DNA of 15,451 nt from assembly GCA_964584595.1 (NCBI GenBank), contig CAZPAM010000064.1:1-15451 (forward strand). The letters are read 5' to 3'. Source of the stretch: Scalindua sp964584595 (GTDB lineage Bacteria > Planctomycetota > Brocadiia > Brocadiales > Scalinduaceae). The translations under genes were made by a program, and so were the position numbers. The notes beneath the pieces are model-generated. The model was not told the origin of the DNA and searched no databases. It was given only the letters and a program-made list of their open reading frames with translations. Each line of letters starts with the position of its first letter. Positions within the stretch are counted from its first letter, which is position 1. Of the stretch, positions 7,103-15,450 are shown piece by piece.

Positions 7103-8672
7103 GATCGTCTTTTAAACCATGAGCAGCTTTCCATATATCACCCGCGCCCAGGATCATAATAATATCATTCTTTTCCACACTTAAACGTAAGCTGTTTACA
7201 ATCTCAGCAATACTTTTAATACATTCAACATCACCGCCTTTTTCCTGCAATTCACGTTTAAGATCCAGCGAACTAACAGATGCCCTTTCTATATCCGAAT
7301 CTCTTGCAGCGTAGATGTCAGCAATAATTACTTTGTCAGCAAGCGTAAGTGCCATAGCAAATTCTTTCAGAAGAAGTTTTGTGCGATTATGCTGATGTGG
7401 CTGAAAAACACACCAAATCCGCTGTGAAGGGTATATCGACCTTGCAGTTTCCAATGTTGTTTTAATTTCTGTAGGGTGGTGGGCAAAATCATCAATAATT
7501 GTAATCCCATGCTTACTGCTGATAGTTTGAAAACGTCGACTTACACCATTAAATAATGCCAACGCTTTTTTTACAACTTTTGCATTTAAGCCTATATGAT
7601 TACAAACAGATATTGCGGCAAGCGCATTTGACACATTATGCAACCCAGGTGTTTTGAGGCAAAAGTCACCAAAATATTCCCCTTCTTTAAATACGGCAAA
7701 ATGATTTTCCTCCTTGTCTGTATAGTACACGACAGCAAGCCATTTTGCGCCTGATTCAAGATATGTCTTACCATAGTAATCATCAACCATTGGCCTTCCA
7801 TACTTCTGTATCCGTCCATCAGAATAAGTTCGCAGACCTGAAGTCTTTCGAACAGGGACGGCCTTATTGAGTAAGTCAGATGCCGCAACAACTGAATAAC
7901 TATCAACCTTGCATTTCGCACCTTTGATAACCTTCCTTATATTCGCATCATCATTATTTATAACAAGTAGACCGCTTTCCGGAATCAAGGATACAAACTC
8001 TGTAAATGCATCCGCTATCCCATCAATATCCTTATAGTAATCCAGATGGTCTTCTTCAATATTTGTGATTACGCCTATCTGAGGCGTCAGATTCAAAAAC
8101 GTCCTATCATATTCACATGCCTCAGCAATAAAATAACTTCCATTACCGGCATAAGAATTACCCCCGATCTCTGCAACATTACCACCGATTACAAAGCTGG
8201 GTTCATGGCCTGCCCTTTTTAGTATTGTAGAAATCATTGCAGTTGTTGTGGTCTTGCCATGTGTACCGCTTACGGCAACACCACATTTTCTTTTCATTAA
8301 AGATCCTAGGAACTCAGAATACTTAACGACCCTCAACCCCAATGTCCTTGCCTTTTTAAGATCAGGATTATTTTCATTAATCGCGGCTGAAGTTATCACC
8401 AGGTTTGTTTCCGGATCAAGACCTTCGCCATCCTGTTTCGTGTTAATACTGACACCCAATTCTCCGAGCTCATGAGTTATCGGAGAACATTCCATATCTG
8501 AACCGGACACAATATAGCCTTCGTTTATCAAAATCTTGGCAATCGCACTCATACCTGCACCACCAATACCAATGAAGTAAATATATTTTCCATAGTCATT
8601 GCTATAATCAACAAGATCCTGGCCATGTTGATTATTTATTTCCTGATAATATTCTTGTGAAATAAGGTTCAT
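7083..8672 (-). CDS. murC: UDP-N-acetylmuramate-L-alanine ligase MurC
   Basis: MurC adds L-alanine to UDP-MurNAc with ATP. Motifs seen are the N-terminal Rossmann signature YFIGIGGAGMSAIA (32-45), the ATP loop SGTHGKTTTT (135-144), NIEEDHLDYY (204-213), TPGLHNVSNALAA (341-353), DDFAHHPTEI (394-403) and FQPHQHNRT (423-431). At 529 residues it is longer than the usual 450-490. Part of the excess is about 28 residues ahead of the Rossmann fold, and part is an insertion at about 265-310 in the central domain, just before the segment leading to GLHN. The frame is uninterrupted, so the extra segment is probably real. The start is ATG at 8670-8672 with only a weak AGAAAG upstream. The 100-base gap from murG is the largest inside the mur block downstream of murE, and shows no clear promoter or terminator. 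Confidence 0.97.
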   Translation of the reverse strand: MNLISQEYYQEINNQHGQDLVDYSNDYGKYIYFIGIGGAGMSAIAKILINEGYIVSGSDMECSPITHELGELGVSINTKQDGEGLDPETNLVITSAAINENNPDLKKARTLGLRVVKYSEFLGSLMKRKCGVAVSGTHGKTTTTAMISTILKRAGHEPSFVIGGNVAEIGGNSYAGNGSYFIAEACEYDRTFLNLTPQIGVITNIEEDHLDYYKDIDGIADAFTEFVSLIPESGLLVINNDDANIRKVIKGAKCKVDSYSVVAASDLLNKAVPVRKTSGLRTYSDGRIQKYGRPMVDDYYGKTYLESGAKWLAVVYYTDKEENHFAVFKEGEYFGDFCLKTPGLHNVSNALAAISVCNHIGLNAKVVKKALALFNGVSRRFQTISSKHGITIIDDFAHHPTEIKTTLETARSIYPSQRIWCVFQPHQHNRTKLLLKEFAMALTLADKVIIADIYAARDSDIERASVSSLDLKRELQEKGGDVECIKSIAEIVNSLRLSVEKNDIIMILGAGDIWKAAHGLKDDLENEYD

Positions 8673-8772
8673 TCTTTCTGTATAGTTTATTGTTTAAATT
8701 ATGACTAAGTTTGTCACGTCTAAGGCTTCCACACAGAACGCGGGAACAAGAAGAACTTTCCGGCATTTCAAC

Positions 8773-9906
8773 CTAAGCAAAGCGCGCAAAACTAACTAAT
8801 TTTTTTTTAGTTTTTTTCGCTTCAAGTGTTTGACATATTTTATCTACAACATGTTCTGCCGCAAAAGGCTTGCTTAAGCTTTTATTTATTTTCTTCATAT
8901 TATCCAGCTCTTCATCATTCCTGAATAGATTTGATACTAATTCTGTAAGTTTTTCAGGTTTCAGTTCATCCTGCTTTATGATCATGGCGCCTCCTATCTT
9001 CGCCAGTTCATAAGCATTCCAATATTGATGGTTATCCGTCGCATACGGGTAAGGTATAAGGATTGCCGGAATACCTACTGCAGATATTTCTGCAATAGTA
9101 TTTGCTCCCGCACGACAAATAACCAGATCTGACAATTTATAAGCAATACCTATGTCATTGGAGAATTCGGAAACAAAAGAACTTATCCCCAGATTATCAT
9201 AAACGTCTTTCGCTTCTTTATATCCCTCTTTTCCGGTAAGATGAATAATTTGTAATTCCGGAATTAAATCTTTAAGTTTCGGAATACTCTGCAATATTAC
9301 TTTATTTATAGCCTGAGCTCCCTGGCTACCACCCATTACCAACAATGTCTTTCCTTGAGATGTCAGACCGAACGGGTTTTTACCAATCTCTGATTCATTT
9401 GCAACAACATCCATTCTTATCGGTATACCGGTAACACTAACGGAGTGCATCTTTTTAAACCTCTTTTTTGTACTTTCCCAATGGCACAGAACTGCATCCG
9501 CCCACCTTGCCATTATTAAATTGGCTCTTCCCGGTATAACATTCTGTTCTATCAGGACAATTGGAACCCCGGCGATGTATGCGGCAACCACGGGCAAGGC
9601 TGAACCATATCCTCCCAAACCAATTATCATGTCAGGCTTAATTCTAATAATATTAATTAAGGAATATATTACTCCGATTAAAGAAACAATGATAAATGCA
9701 GGTAAGCTAATAAACGATGTAAACTTACATGCCTTAATTTGTTTAAACTCATAGCCGCTCTCTCCTATATACTCTGATTCTCCCTTCTTACTTGTACCAA
9801 AGAAGATTATATTCGCACCGGGAAGTCTGGACGATATTTTCTGTGCTATACTCAGGCCGGCAATTAAATGCCCACCCGTACCTCCACCGGCAAAAATGAT
9901 ATTCAA
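8773..9906 (-). CDS. murG: UDP-GlcNAc:lipid I transferase MurG
   Basis: MurG transfers GlcNAc onto lipid I at the inner membrane face to give lipid II. The protein of 377 residues shows the N-terminal GGTGGH loop (8-13), a hydrophobic stretch about 63-88 consistent with membrane contact, GLGGYGSALP (96-105), IEQN (119-122), VTGIPIR (158-164), GGSQGAQAIN (192-201), CRAGANTIAEI (264-274) and the UDP-sugar contact DNHQYWNA (291-298). The start is TTG at 9904-9906: it overlaps the ftsW TGA as TTGA, has GGAG nine bases upstream, and is followed at once by the expected NIIFAGGGTGGH. The last dozen residues, after a lysine-rich run, go beyond the usual family end. They are encoded through A-rich runs (nine and seven A) where slippage or sequencing error could matter. 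Confidence 0.97.
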   Translation of the reverse strand: MNIIFAGGGTGGHLIAGLSIAQKISSRLPGANIIFFGTSKKGESEYIGESGYEFKQIKACKFTSFISLPAFIIVSLIGVIYSLINIIRIKPDMIIGLGGYGSALPVVAAYIAGVPIVLIEQNVIPGRANLIMARWADAVLCHWESTKKRFKKMHSVSVTGIPIRMDVVANESEIGKNPFGLTSQGKTLLVMGGSQGAQAINKVILQSIPKLKDLIPELQIIHLTGKEGYKEAKDVYDNLGISSFVSEFSNDIGIAYKLSDLVICRAGANTIAEISAVGIPAILIPYPYATDNHQYWNAYELAKIGGAMIIKQDELKPEKLTELVSNLFRNDEELDNMKKINKSLSKPFAAEHVVDKICQTLEAKKTKKKLVSFARFA

Positions 9907-11138
9907 GTAACTGAACTCCTATTATCTTCAGTATTACATGCCGAAACATCACTGTTTTCTGACTGTCTCGCAATATTTAAAAGTATCCCTACTCCCAGTA
10001 ACGATAATAATATCGATGAACCTCCTGTACTGATAAATGGTAATGGAAGCCCTTTCGTCGGTATAGAACCGGTAACAACAGCAACATTTATAGCCGCCTG
10101 TAAAGCAATTGAGGCCGTTATGCCTAATGCAAGAAAGAAACCGAACGCATCCGGCGCCGTCTTACAGATCCGCATACCCTGCCATGCAAATAAGGCAAAC
10201 ATAATAATAATACAAGTCGTTCCCATAAACCCAAATTCCTCACCTATTATCGAAAAGACAAAATCATTATCACTCATCGGCAAGAAGAACAACTTCTGGC
10301 GGCTTTCACCCAACCCCAAACCTGCTATTCCTCCAGAACCAAGTGCAATCCATGACTGTATAATCTGATAACCAATTCCCATAGGGTCTTTCCAGGGATC
10401 AAGAAATGCGAGTAGCCTGTTGTGCTGATAAGTTGGAATCTTGTGCATAATTTGATAAATATGAGGAATGGAGGCAATTAATGTGAAAATCACATAAACA
10501 ATCCTGGTACCTCCTACCATTATCAATATAAATGAAACGGCTGTTATAAACATAGCAGTACCAAAATCCGGTTCCTTTAATATAAGCAGGGAAACAACAC
10601 CTATAAATATAATCGGAATAACAAAACCCTTTGTGAAAGTTGCCATCTTTTCCCGGTTCTTTGCTATATAACCTGACATAAAGATAATCATCGCGAGTTT
10701 GGCAAATTCTGATGGCTGGTATCCAAAAACCCCTACCCTTATCCACCTGCGAGAACCATTAATTTTTGCTCCTATTTCTGGAATAAGCACAACTGCCAGA
10801 CCGGCAAGTGCAACAATGAAGATAACCATACTGTATTTCTGCAAATAATGATAATCGGTCCTCATCATGATTAGCATACCTGTTACTGCAATGATTACCC
10901 ACGCAACGTGCTTGAGGAAAATAATGTTCATTGAACCGGCACCTTCGGTTGTTTTTGCTGAACTGGTACTGTATATCATAATTACCCCGATTACGAGCAG
11001 AGTAGTAACAAGATACATTATGACATTTGCCGGTTCTAAACTACGTATTGCAGCCTGGTTGAGACCCCCGACTGAAGCCGATTGTGTATCTTTGCCGTAG
11101 TTTATATTAACTGCAAACGGGTTTCTGAGGATATTCAT
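9903..11138 (-). CDS. ftsW: SEDS peptidoglycan glycosyltransferase FtsW
   Basis: FtsW polymerises lipid II during division, normally with a class B penicillin-binding protein. This 411-residue, multi-spanning membrane protein carries the SEDS signatures: YSTSS (56-60), NGSRRWIRVG (127-136), YQPSEFAKL (140-148), LKEPDFGTA (187-195), the segment SDNDFVFSIIGEE (289-301) with the predicted catalytic Asp292, and PTKGLPLPFISTGGSS (360-375). FtsW rather than RodA is chosen because of its position between mraY and murG. The family's usual Tyr before GGSS is Thr here. The cytoplasmic N-terminus is about 35 residues, and the tail after residue 391 is polar. The ATG start overlaps the mraY stop as ATGA, and the TGA stop overlaps the murG start, so the three genes are probably translated in a coupled way. 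Confidence 0.94.
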   Translation of the reverse strand: MNILRNPFAVNINYGKDTQSASVGGLNQAAIRSLEPANVIMYLVTTLLVIGVIMIYSTSSAKTTEGAGSMNIIFLKHVAWVIIAVTGMLIMMRTDYHYLQKYSMVIFIVALAGLAVVLIPEIGAKINGSRRWIRVGVFGYQPSEFAKLAMIIFMSGYIAKNREKMATFTKGFVIPIIFIGVVSLLILKEPDFGTAMFITAVSFILIMVGGTRIVYVIFTLIASIPHIYQIMHKIPTYQHNRLLAFLDPWKDPMGIGYQIIQSWIALGSGGIAGLGLGESRQKLFFLPMSDNDFVFSIIGEEFGFMGTTCIIIMFALFAWQGMRICKTAPDAFGFFLALGITASIALQAAINVAVVTGSIPTKGLPLPFISTGGSSILLSLLGVGILLNIARQSENSDVSACNTEDNRSSVT

Positions 11139-12229
11139 AGTTTTAAGGTAATCAGGCTGAATAGTGCCATTATTGCGGCTATTATAAAAAATCTCATTGT
11201 AATCTTTGTTTCCGGCCAGCCCTTAAACTGAAAGTGGTGATGAAGGGGAGCACACAGAAACAGCCTCTTTCCGGAAATCTTGTATACGCTAACCTGTAAT
11301 AGGACAGAAAAGGCTTCCACAATAAATATACTGCCTATAAAAAAAATAAGGAGCTCCTGTTTCACAATAATAGCTATAATTCCAAGCATGCCTCCCAGTG
11401 GCAAAGAACCTACATCCCCCATAAACGTCTGCGCGGGAAAGCAATTAAACCACATGAAACCTAACCCTGCCCCCACCAGTGCAGAACAGAGAATACTCAA
11501 TTCCCCGACACCTGCAATATAGGGAACATTTAAGTAGCTGCTAAAGTCAACCCGTCCAACTATGTAGGTTATCAAAGTAAAGGCCAGGCCGGCTATTACT
11601 GTGCATCCAATTGCCAGCCCGTCAAGGCCGTCAGTAATATTGACGGCATTTGACATTCCCACCACGAAGAACATTACCATTAATACATAAAATGCTCCCA
11701 ACTCAGGCCTGGTTTCTTTGAAGAATGGTATGACAAGTTTTGTCCCCTCATCAATATTCATGAAATGAAAGTACAATATCAAACCAATTATCAGCCCCAG
11801 ACCACACTGGAAGAGGAGCTTTGATGTACTTGTTAACCCTGATGAATGACTCTGTGTCAGTTTTATATAATCATCAAAAAACCCTAAGACACCGAGCCAG
11901 ACAGCCGTAAATAGTACTAATAAAATATATATGTTGAAAATATTACACCAGAGCAGAGTAGAAAGAAGGACCGCAACCAATATAATAACACCACCCATTG
12001 TAGGTACGTCTTTCTTATCACTATGAAGATTCTTCAGTTTTTCAGAATCTGTCTTTGCAGTATCCTCTGAAACCTTGTGTCTTTTAAGTATCTTTATTAC
12101 CTGCGATCCTATAAGCAAACTTATTAAGAAAGCTGTTATAGCGGCAAGCCCGGCTCTGAATGATATATATCTTATTAACTCAAACCCCTGAAAATAATCG
12201 TGAAGGGGATAAATCCATTTATAAAGCAA
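11135..12229 (-). CDS. mraY: Phospho-MurNAc-pentapeptide transferase MraY
   Basis: MraY transfers phospho-MurNAc-pentapeptide to undecaprenyl phosphate to make lipid I in the inner membrane. The length of 364 residues and about ten hydrophobic spans match the family. Motifs are DVPTMGG (74-80), the Asp-rich FFDDYIK (117-123), NAVNITDGLDGLA (194-206), the metal-binding FMGDVGSLPLGG (269-280) and PLHHHFQFKGWPE (328-340). The family's MGDTGS reads MGDVGS here. The start is TTG at 12227-12229, supported by GGAG six bases upstream and by the N-terminal sequence expected for MraY (MLYKWIYPL). The next gene in most dcw clusters, murD, is missing: mraY runs straight into ftsW with a 4-base overlap. 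Confidence 0.97.
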   Translation of the reverse strand: MLYKWIYPLHDYFQGFELIRYISFRAGLAAITAFLISLLIGSQVIKILKRHKVSEDTAKTDSEKLKNLHSDKKDVPTMGGVIILVAVLLSTLLWCNIFNIYILLVLFTAVWLGVLGFFDDYIKLTQSHSSGLTSTSKLLFQCGLGLIIGLILYFHFMNIDEGTKLVIPFFKETRPELGAFYVLMVMFFVVGMSNAVNITDGLDGLAIGCTVIAGLAFTLITYIVGRVDFSSYLNVPYIAGVGELSILCSALVGAGLGFMWFNCFPAQTFMGDVGSLPLGGMLGIIAIIVKQELLIFFIGSIFIVEAFSVLLQVSVYKISGKRLFLCAPLHHHFQFKGWPETKITMRFFIIAAIMALFSLITLKL

Positions 12230-12280
12230 TATTTTCTCCGCTTAACATCAAGGAAAACGACCTTAATTCGTGTCTACGTT

Positions 12281-13711
12281 TCAGACTAAACTCAGCAGTG
12301 CGGTATTGTTTTCATTACTCCCTGAAAAGCAATCCTCGATTTGACGCAAAACACACTCAAGCTTCATTCTTCTTGAACCTTTAATTAAAACTGTGTCGTC
12401 TTTTCTTAATTGTGAAGCGACAAAAGAACACATCTCTTCTGAAGTTTCACAACTCAGAATATTCTCTCTCGGCATACCGTTAGCGACAGCTTCTTCTGCC
12501 ACAAGCCTGGAGAATGGGCCGACTGTCCACAAGACATCAATATTCGCATTGGCAACTTTCACACCAACTTCTTTATGCAACTCTTCTGCATAATTTCCCA
12601 ACTCCAACATATCCCCACATATAAGCACCTTCCTTCCGGAAGTCATCCATTCGGAAAATTCATCTAATGCAGATGACATTGACGAGGGATTGGAGTTATA
12701 ACTGTCATTGATAACTACAATATCGCCGCAGATCTGTTTTTCCATCCGCATAGACGAAAGCTTGAAGTCAATGAATTTGTCACATATAACTTCAATACCA
12801 ATACCAACTGCATCGCACATGGCTATCACTGCCAGAGCGTTATAGATATTATGCCTGCCAAATACCTGCAAATTGACAGTAAAAGAGTCATTGACAGTAA
12901 AAACAAAACCTGAATCATTTCGCTTAACGTTTGATGCTTTTATATCAGCACTTTGATTAAAGCCGAAACTTATAACCTTTCCGTTAAAACGGTTTGCAAT
13001 CTGATTACACCAGTCGTCATCAGCATTTGTAATTAACGTACCATTTTCCGGCATATTTTCGATAAATTCTGATTTAGCGCTTGCAACACCCTCAATACTG
13101 CCAAGACCTTCAAGGTGTGCATGTGAAATGTTGGTCAGAATGGCAAAATCAGGAAATATAATTTCAGATAACCTTTTAATTTCCCCTGGAGCATTTGTAC
13201 CCATTTCTACAATACAAAAATCATGTGTAATCTCTGTTTCGAAGATTGTTAAAGGAACACCAATAAAATTATTAAAACTTTTCCTGGATCTTGACACATT
13301 CTTAAAGTTTCCAAGGACATGATAAACCATGTCTTTAGTAGTTGTTTTGCCATTGCTGCCCGTAACGGCGACAAAACCAGCCGGCAAACTGTTACGATAA
13401 AACTTTGCCAGATCACCCAGGGCTCTTAATGTATCAGCAACCTCTAATAAGGCGCATTCCTTAAATCCGCCATGTAATGAATATGCATCCTTTTTACCAC
13501 TAGATACTACTGCACCCGCAGCACCATTCTGTATGGCTTGTTCAACAAATTTGTGGCCATCATAATTTTCACCTTCCAGGGCAAAAAAGATTTCCCCATG
13601 CTTTATAGACCTCGTATCCGTAGATATTCCATTAATAAGCGACTCTGAATTACCTTGAATTAATTTCCCTCCTGTTGCCTTTAAGATATCAGAAACTTTT
13701 ATATTATTCAT
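12281..13711 (-). CDS. murF: UDP-MurNAc-tripeptide-D-Ala-D-Ala ligase MurF
   Basis: MurF joins D-Ala-D-Ala to the UDP-MurNAc-tripeptide with ATP, completing the cytoplasmic pentapeptide precursor. The 476 residues include the N-terminal substrate domain (STDTRSIKHGEIFFALEG, about 30-47), the ATP loop VTGSNGKTTTKD (116-127), SFNNFIGVPLT (145-155), EMGTNAPGEI (169-178), NISHAHLEGLGS (194-205) and the C-terminal NDSYNSNPSSM with GDMLELG. The length is slightly above the usual 450 or so. The start is ATG at 13709-13711 with a weak purine-rich AAAGAA upstream. It follows the transglutaminase-like gene after 27 bases and precedes mraY by 51, fitting a single operon. D-Ala-D-Ala must be supplied by a ddl gene elsewhere, since none is in this window. 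Confidence 0.97.
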   Translation of the reverse strand: MNNIKVSDILKATGGKLIQGNSESLINGISTDTRSIKHGEIFFALEGENYDGHKFVEQAIQNGAAGAVVSSGKKDAYSLHGGFKECALLEVADTLRALGDLAKFYRNSLPAGFVAVTGSNGKTTTKDMVYHVLGNFKNVSRSRKSFNNFIGVPLTIFETEITHDFCIVEMGTNAPGEIKRLSEIIFPDFAILTNISHAHLEGLGSIEGVASAKSEFIENMPENGTLITNADDDWCNQIANRFNGKVISFGFNQSADIKASNVKRNDSGFVFTVNDSFTVNLQVFGRHNIYNALAVIAMCDAVGIGIEVICDKFIDFKLSSMRMEKQICGDIVVINDSYNSNPSSMSSALDEFSEWMTSGRKVLICGDMLELGNYAEELHKEVGVKVANANIDVLWTVGPFSRLVAEEAVANGMPRENILSCETSEEMCSFVASQLRKDDTVLIKGSRRMKLECVLRQIEDCFSGSNENNTALLSLV

Positions 13712-13738
13712 TTTTCTTTATCTTCTACAATTTAGATT

Positions 13739-14866
13739 TCAATCAGAGTGTTTATTGTTCATATTTCTATAAGCAATTTGCAGATTCATACCAAAACCTG
13801 CTCTTTGCTTCTCACACCTGGCAAAAAGTTCATGAAGTTTCTCAAGGATGTTAGATACTTCTTTACTCACAAATGGAGAAATCCTATGACGGGATGGATT
13901 CCTACGAAATGTTGTATCTTCAAAAGAATTCTTTTGTGTGTTCAGAAGATATCCAACAAACTCGTAATTCAGATTGTGTTGTGAATCTATATCTTTAGAA
14001 ATGTTTATATTTTTAGAATAGAACTCTATAAAATTTGCCGATCTACAGAAATCTATTAATGATTGGTATGTCTGCCAGCTATCAGGGTTTGATGTTAGTT
14101 CGGCCAATCTACAAACTTCAGAGTGTGTAATCGTAAATATTGGCTTCCTTGATTCGGTCTCTTCAACAATTTCCATTGGTATTATTCCATTCCAATCTTT
14201 TGAGAAGCCTTCTACAATATATTGTCGACCCACTTTATCTATGAGTTGATACCATACATGTGCCCTTGCAACTCTACTTTTCTTATCAATTACCCACCCC
14301 CAAATAATCATGGCATTTCTTTGCTTTGAGGGAAGATGTGAAGAAAAAAGAAATACTGCATCCTCACAATCTCCTTTCTTTGATTTTTTGGTTTCAAATG
14401 GAGTCTGCCAGATATCAGTTTTGGCTTGTTCCGGAATGTATTTTATATTGAAAGCAATATCCTTGTATGCTTCATAAATATATTTACCGTTTTCGAATGT
14501 TTCTTCACACCATTCTTTATACATGAGATTGTCCTGTAACAACTCATTATTTTCAGGGTATGGACACTCATCCGGTACTGGTTTGAAGCCGGGTTTTGAG
14601 AAATTATCTGCATAATAATATTCAGATGTTTCTCTTGTTTTCTCCTGGATTGCAGTATCCGTCCGGTTATCTGCCTGAACAAACCTTTCCTGCAGGAACA
14701 GTTCACGTATCAGTTTTGGCTCACTAGAATGTATCACTTTGGTATAAGAGTGTACCGACAACGGTGCGTCGGGCTGGTCATAGCCAATCGCAAATGACAG
14801 GCTTAATAAACTTAACATTATGAAGATAAAAACCAGGTAAGTAATTAATTTCAGCCTTTTTGCCAT
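13739..14866 (-). CDS. Exported transglutaminase-like cysteine protein in the mur operon
   Basis: This protein has 375 residues from the second ATG (14864-14866); a first ATG three bases earlier is also possible. I chose the second because AAGGAA lies at normal spacing from it. Numbering below is from the first ATG. Residues 9-28 form one hydrophobic span, a signal peptide or membrane anchor, so the rest should lie outside the cytoplasm. Residues about 155-230 resemble the transglutaminase-like (papain-type) fold: Cys168 in KKGDCEDAVFLF, His204 in RAHVWYQL and the acidic Glu220 in YIVEGFSKDWNG make a plausible Cys-His-acid triad. The C-terminal 130 residues are not recognised and may be helical at the end. 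The gene sits 86 bases after murE and 27 before murF, an unusual place for such a gene. A peptidase or crosslink-modifying role on wall peptides or envelope proteins is possible but is inferred from fold and neighbours only. Confidence 0.85.
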   Translation of the reverse strand: MAKRLKLITYLVFIFIMLSLLSLSFAIGYDQPDAPLSVHSYTKVIHSSEPKLIRELFLQERFVQADNRTDTAIQEKTRETSEYYYADNFSKPGFKPVPDECPYPENNELLQDNLMYKEWCEETFENGKYIYEAYKDIAFNIKYIPEQAKTDIWQTPFETKKSKKGDCEDAVFLFSSHLPSKQRNAMIIWGWVIDKKSRVARAHVWYQLIDKVGRQYIVEGFSKDWNGIIPMEIVEETESRKPIFTITHSEVCRLAELTSNPDSWQTYQSLIDFCRSANFIEFYSKNINISKDIDSQHNLNYEFVGYLLNTQKNSFEDTTFRRNPSRHRISPFVSKEVSNILEKLHELFARCEKQRAGFGMNLQIAYRNMNNKHSD

Positions 14867-14952
14867 CATTTCCTTATCTTTTAAATAAGAATACTAAACA
14901 AAGGCACAACAATCAGGCTACATCAGTAATACTTAATCTCTGCTTCTCATTA

Positions 14953-15450
14953 CTATATATCGAAATTGTTCGACAGTATCTTCTTCACTACTTCTCTGTC
15001 ATCAAAAGGAATTATGGTATCTTTTATTATTTGATGTTTTTCATGTCCTTTGCCGGCAATCAGAACTAGATCATCACTCTTTGCCTCTGCAAGAGCTTCC
15101 CCTATTGCTGTATATCTGTTTGTTTGAATATAAAATATTCGTCCGGACTTTATTCCTGCCATGATGTCTTCTATTATACTTTGCGGATCCTCTGAACGCG
15201 GATTGTCATTTGTTAACCAGAATATGTCCGAGTTGTCGTCAGCTACTTTCCCCATCATTGAACGCTTTTCTTTATCTCTATCACCCCCACAACCAAAAAC
15301 AAGGAGTATCCGGCCTTTTACCAGATTCTTTAGTGAGTGCAATACCGTTTCCAGAGCATTCGGCGTATGAGCATAGTCAACCACAACATTGAAGCCGTGC
15401 TTACAGGGTATAGCCTCTAACCTTCCCGGTACAACTGGCGCAGCCTCGAT
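14953..15450 (-). CDS. murE: UDP-MurNAc-tripeptide synthetase MurE, C-terminal part (cut by window edge)
   Basis: MurE adds the third amino acid to UDP-MurNAc-L-Ala-D-Glu with ATP. Only the last 166 codons lie in the window; the open frame continues beyond 15451, so no start is visible here. The fragment covers the end of the ATPase domain and the C-terminal domain: VPGRLEAIPCKHGFNVVVDY, then AHTPNALE, FGCGGDRDKEKRSMMG, LTNDNPRSEDPQSI and IAGKGHE. The DNPR motif is the signature of ligases that use meso-diaminopimelate, rather than those using lysine. An internal Met near 15384 is not a credible start, because it cuts through the conserved VDYAHTPNALE motif. The stop at 14953 is followed by 83 bases with no clear terminator before the next gene. 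Confidence 0.96.
   Translation of the reverse strand: MEAAPVVPGRLEAIPCKHGFNVVVDYAHTPNALETVLHSLKNLVKGRILLVFGCGGDRDKEKRSMMGKVADDNSDIFWLTNDNPRSEDPQSIIEDIMAGIKSGRIFYIQTNRYTAIGEALAEAKSDDLVLIAGKGHEKHQIIKDTIIPFDDREVVKKILSNNFDI

Noticed and set aside
7592..7921. A 109-codon minus-strand frame inside murC
   Set aside because: It is out of frame with murC across a region where the murC frame is continuous and conserved at both ends; it has no recognisable domain.
8673..8772. A promoter or terminator in the 100-base gap between murG and murC
   Set aside because: A GTGACA-like hexamer and AT-rich stretches are present but not at proper spacing, and no GC-rich hairpin followed by a T run is seen.
9868..10368. 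A 166-codon open frame on the plus strand
   Set aside because: It lies antisense to the 5' end of murG and the 3' half of ftsW, both of which have all family motifs. Its own translation shows no domain, and it has the low-complexity look of a shadow frame.
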